Part shown: positions 15,922 to 17,995 of the stretch, one piece after another | How positions within the stretch are numbered: position 1 is the first letter of the stretch | How the letters are laid out: each line of letters starts with the position of its first letter | Assembly: GCA_036821645.1 (NCBI GenBank) | Contig: DAISJD010000056.1 | Span: 1 to 17,995, forward strand | Source of the DNA: DAISJD01 sp036821645 | Lineage (GTDB): Bacteria > Pseudomonadota > Alphaproteobacteria > ATCC43930 > CGMCC-115725 | Direction of reading: 5' to 3' | DNA length: 17,995 bases | Notes under the pieces: model-generated | What the model was told of the DNA's origin: nothing | Databases searched by the model: none | The model's input: only the letters and a program-made list of their open reading frames with translations | Position numbers and translations under genes: made by a program

Positions 15922-17094
15922 TCACGCCGTTTCTTTGAACAATTCGCGACCGATCAACATGCGCCGGATCTCACTGGTCCCGGCCCCGATTTCGTATAGT
16001 TTCGCATCGCGCAACAGACGACCGGCAGGATATTCATTAATATAACCGTTGCCGCCCAGGATCTGAATCGCGTCCAACGCCACCTTCGTCGCCCGTTCCG
16101 CCGAATAAAGAATGGCCCCTGCCGCATCCTGGCGCGTGGTGCGCCCGCGATCGCAGGCCCGCGCCACGGCATAGACATAGGCGCGCGAGGCGTTCATGTC
16201 CGTATACATATCCGCGATTTTCGCCTGGATCAGTTGAAACTCGCCGATCGCCTGACCGAATTGATGGCGTTCGTGAATATAGGGCAAGGCCAGATCCAGG
16301 GCCGCCTGCATGATGCCGAGGGGGCCGCCCGACAGAACGACCCGCTCGTAGTCGAGGCCGCTCATCAAAACCTTTACCCCTTCATTCAAGGTGCCCAGAA
16401 TGTTTTCCGCCGGAACCGCACAATCCTCGAACACCAATTCCGAGGTCGGCGAACCGCGCATGCCGAGCTTGTCCAGCTTTTGCGCAGGCGTGAAGCCCTT
16501 CATGCCTTTTTCGATCAAAAATGCCGTGATGCCGCGCGGCCCCGCCGCCGGTTCGGTCTTGGCATAGACCACGAGCGTATCGGCATAATGGCCGTTCGTG
16601 ATCCACATTTTCGACCCGTTGAGGATATAGACCCCCCCCCGCTCTTCTGCGCGCAGGCGCATGGACACGACGTCGGACCCGGCCCCAGGCTCGCTCATGG
16701 CAAGAGAGCCCACATGCTCGCCCGAGACGAGTTTCGGCAAATATTTCGCCTTCTGTGCCGCCGTACCCCAGCGATGGATCTGATTGATGCAAAGATTGGA
16801 ATGGGCACCGTAAGAAAGACCGACCGAGGCCGACGCGCGGCTCACCTCTTCCATGGCGATGCAATGGGCGAGATAGCCCATCCCGGCACCGCCATATTCG
16901 GATGATACCGTAATGCCGTGGAGGCCCAAGGCCCCCATTTGTGGCCAAAGATCGCGTGGAAATTCATCGTTGCGATCGATCTCGGCCGCGCGCGGGGCGA
17001 TCTCGGCCTCGGCAAAGGCACGCACGCTTTCGCGCAGCATATCGATCTCTTCGCCAAGACCGAAATCGAAAAGGGTGGCAAGATCCTGGGCCAT
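15922..17094 (-). CDS. liuA: Isovaleryl-CoA dehydrogenase
   Basis: A 390-residue FAD acyl-CoA dehydrogenase that oxidises isovaleryl-CoA to 3-methylcrotonyl-CoA and passes electrons to ETF. Both family signatures are present: AMSEPGAGSDVVS (132-144) and QILGGNGYINEYPAGRLLRDAK (344-365), followed by YEIGAGTSEIRRMLIGRELF. The catalytic base is Glu250 in SGLDYERVVLSGGPLG, at the position used by isovaleryl-CoA dehydrogenase and unlike the C-terminal glutamate of most acyl-CoA dehydrogenases, so substrate class is well supported. The ATG at 17092-17094 has GGAGAG just upstream. A longer frame to 17178 would run across the probable promoter and is rejected. It is the first gene of the liuA-liuB-liuD-liuE operon. 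The coding strand contains a run of nine G (16632-16640), read in frame. Confidence 0.96.
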   Translation of the reverse strand: MAQDLATLFDFGLGEEIDMLRESVRAFAEAEIAPRAAEIDRNDEFPRDLWPQMGALGLHGITVSSEYGGAGMGYLAHCIAMEEVSRASASVGLSYGAHSNLCINQIHRWGTAAQKAKYLPKLVSGEHVGSLAMSEPGAGSDVVSMRLRAEERGGVYILNGSKMWITNGHYADTLVVYAKTEPAAGPRGITAFLIEKGMKGFTPAQKLDKLGMRGSPTSELVFEDCAVPAENILGTLNEGVKVLMSGLDYERVVLSGGPLGIMQAALDLALPYIHERHQFGQAIGEFQLIQAKIADMYTDMNASRAYVYAVARACDRGRTTRQDAAGAILYSAERATKVALDAIQILGGNGYINEYPAGRLLRDAKLYEIGAGTSEIRRMLIGRELFKETA

Positions 17095-17125
17095 GATGCT
17101 CTCCGCTCCATCATCAATAAAAACG

Positions 17126-17153
17126 AGCATACGTTCTTTTAATCGCCATGCAA
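17126..17153 (-). promoter_or_regulatory. Candidate sigma-70 promoter of the liu operon
   Basis: On the minus strand, TTGCAT (17148-17153) is followed by a 16-base spacer and TATGCT (17126-17131), ending 31 bases before the liuA start. Both hexamers are close to the sigma-70 consensus. The -35 element lies inside the left copy of a 12-base direct repeat (17142-17153 and 17171-17182), which fits control by a repressor. Confidence 0.5.
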
Positions 17154-17182
17154 GCCATTTTTGGGCTAAGATCGGCATGCAA
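17142..17182. repeat. Direct repeat ATCGsCATGCAA, candidate operator for the TetR-family regulator
   Basis: ATCGCCATGCAA (17142-17153) and ATCGGCATGCAA (17171-17182) match at 11 of 12 bases and start 29 bases apart, close to three helical turns. Both contain the core CATGCAA. They lie in the 131-base gap between divergent liuA and the TetR gene, and the left copy covers the candidate -35 of liuA. TetR proteins usually bind inverted repeats, so this may be two sites or part of one longer site. Confidence 0.4.
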
Positions 17183-17225
17183 TCGGGATATCAAGACGAC
17201 GCAGGACACGGAAAGACGGACGAGC

Positions 17226-17822
17226 ATGGCGCGCACCACCGGATCGAACGGCACGAAAACCTTGGAGGCGATCAACAAGGCGGGCTTGCGTCTGATTTAC
17301 GAACAGGGCTACGCCGCGATGAGCCTGCGCCATCTGGCCGCCGAAGTCGGCATTCAAGTGGGCTCTCTCTATAACCATATCAGCACGAAGCAAGACCTTC
17401 TCTTCGGCCTGCTCTCGTCCCACATGGAAGAACTGTTGCGCCAGTTGGACGCGGTCCTGGCCCCGGTCGTGGGGCCTGAGGCGCGCCTCAAAGCTTTTGC
17501 CAGCTTTCACGTCCATTATCATATCGCCCGGCGGCGCGAAGTCTTTATCTGCTATTCCGAACTGCGCAGCCTCGACCCGGATCATTACGAAACCATCGTC
17601 GGTTTGCGCCGCGACTATGAACAACGCCTGATCGAGATCATCGAAGCCGGCATCAAAGACGGCATCTTCGCCCCTATCGATGCCCCGGTCGCCGCCTATG
17701 GCATTCTGGCCATGTTGACCGGCGTTTGTTCCTGGTATCGCCCCAAGGGGCGTCTCAAAGCCGACGCGGTTGTCGCCCTCTATCTCGATATGGCCCTGAA
17801 ATCGATTAGGTTCACGCCATAA
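17226..17822 (+). CDS. TetR-family transcriptional regulator, likely regulator of the liu operon
   Basis: A 198-residue repressor-type protein. The N-terminal TetR DNA-binding domain covers about 10-60, with the helix-turn-helix SLRHLAAEVGIQVGSLYNHISTKQDLL at about 33-59. The rest is a helical ligand-binding and dimerisation domain (VFICYSELRSLDPDHYETIVGLRRDYE, then DAPVAAYGILAMLTGVCSWY). The start is the ATG at 17226, after GGACGAGC and just before the conserved domain; an in-frame ATG at 17148 would place the N-terminus inside the putative operator. It is transcribed away from liuA, the classic layout for a local regulator. In some proteobacteria a TetR protein (LiuQ) rather than the MerR-type LiuR controls leucine catabolism. 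The ligand is probably an acyl-CoA of the pathway, by inference only. Confidence 0.88.
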   Translation: MARTTGSNGTKTLEAINKAGLRLIYEQGYAAMSLRHLAAEVGIQVGSLYNHISTKQDLLFGLLSSHMEELLRQLDAVLAPVVGPEARLKAFASFHVHYHIARRREVFICYSELRSLDPDHYETIVGLRRDYEQRLIEIIEAGIKDGIFAPIDAPVAAYGILAMLTGVCSWYRPKGRLKADAVVALYLDMALKSIRFTP

Positions 17823-17825
17823 TAC

Positions 17826-17835
17826 CGTGATCACG
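17826..17835. repeat. Ten-base palindrome just after the TetR gene
   Basis: CGTGATCACG is a perfect ten-base palindrome beginning four bases after the TetR stop codon. No T run follows immediately and there is no loop, so it is not a typical terminator. It might be a protein-binding site belonging to the repeat-rich leader downstream. Confidence 0.3.
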
Positions 17836-17837
17836 AG

Positions 17838-17991
17838 ATTTTGTTCTCCACGCAATCGCTAAAAAACCTATTTTGTTCTTTACAAATCTTTTTTGTTCCG
17901 CAATGTTCTTCCGATGATGCGCCGTTTCTGGCGCTTTGGAGGAGAACATGCCCTCGATTGAGCCATTGTTACGAACATGGGACGAACAAAA
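17838..17991. repeat. Cluster of TTTTGTTC/GTTC boxes before and into the last gene
   Basis: ATTTTGTTCT occurs twice, identically, at 17838-17847 and 17870-17879. TTTTGTTCC follows at 17891-17899, and a shorter AATGTTCT at 17902-17909. The GTTC cores start at 17843, 17875, 17895 and 17905, so the steps are 32, 20 and 10 bases, near whole helical turns. The complementary word GAAC occurs at 17944, 17973 and 17984; the last is GAACAAAA, the exact inverse of TTTTGTTC. GAAC-N7-GAAC at 17973-17987 equals the alphaproteobacterial LexA-box pattern. The array probably regulates the gene starting at 17948. Confidence 0.55.
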
Positions 17992-17995
17992 AAGA
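17948..17995 (+). CDS. Start of an unidentified gene (first 16 codons, truncated by the window)
   Basis: An ATG at 17948 follows a strong GGAGGAGAAC ribosome-binding site and stays open to the window edge, giving MPSIEPLLRTWDEQKR. Sixteen residues are too few to name a family. The segment is polar and helical, with no signal peptide. The leader before it (17823-17947) is A+T-rich and holds the GTTC repeat cluster, and the second half of the visible coding part contains two more GAAC words. Confidence 0.6.
   Translation, partial: MPSIEPLLRTWDEQKR

Noticed and set aside
17895..17908. A canonical alphaproteobacterial LexA box in the leader of the last gene
   Set aside because: The spacing is GTTC-N6-GTTC, one base shorter than the N7 form; only the site at 17973-17987 has the N7 spacing, and one such match in 18 kb is not far from chance.

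Overview
The window looks like chromosomal DNA of an alphaproteobacterium, most likely of the Rhodospirillales type. The reasons are a CckA-type hybrid histidine kinase beside flagellar genes, a canonical CtrA-type box (TTAA-N7-TTAA) before flgB, alphaproteobacterial FliE/FlgC/FlgB proteins, and moderately high G+C with tight ATGA stop/start overlaps. No tRNA, rRNA, CRISPR array, insertion sequence or prophage gene was seen.

Layout. (1) 1-1636, minus: an EAL-domain (c-di-GMP phosphodiesterase-type) protein whose 3' end lies outside the window. (2) 1915-2340, plus: a small VOC/glyoxalase-fold protein. (3) 2361-4820, minus: cckA, tail to tail with the VOC gene. (4) 4946-7215, minus: the flagellar run flgB-flgC-fliE-fliQ-fliR, read towards cckA. 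(5) 7216-7768: a 553-base divergent control region with a CtrA-type box. (6) 7769-9517, plus: a second flagellar operon of a stand-alone FlhB C-terminal-like protein, an unassigned small helical protein, fliO and fliP, all joined by ATGA overlaps. (7) 9614-11215, plus: a GMC-family FAD oxidoreductase closed by a strong hairpin terminator. (8) 11320-17094, minus: a leucine/isovalerate catabolic operon, isovaleryl-CoA dehydrogenase - methylcrotonyl-CoA carboxylase beta - alpha - HMG-CoA lyase. (9) 17226-17822, plus: a divergent TetR-family regulator, the likely local controller of the liu operon. (10) 17823-17995: a repeat-rich leader (GTTC/GAAC boxes) and the first 16 codons of an unidentified plus-strand gene.

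How the genes work together. The two divergent flagellar operons supply proximal rod parts (FlgB, FlgC, FliE) and most of the export gate (FliP, FliQ, FliR, with FliO as assembly factor). A full-length flhB is not in the window. CckA is the top kinase of the CckA-ChpT-CtrA relay, which is known to control flagellar genes in this class, so a CtrA-type box before flgB would link the kinase to its neighbours. The EAL protein would lower c-di-GMP, which also affects motility and CckA activity in alphaproteobacteria. The liu genes convert isovaleryl-CoA to acetyl-CoA and acetoacetate, but the methylglutaconyl-CoA hydratase (liuC) is missing from the cluster and must be encoded elsewhere.

The region is mostly conserved core biology. 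I found no convincing wholly new system. The parts most worth a second look are the GTTC repeat array at the right end, the regulatory region between the flagellar operons, the small unassigned gene at 8113-8460 and the putative operator between the liu operon and tetR.
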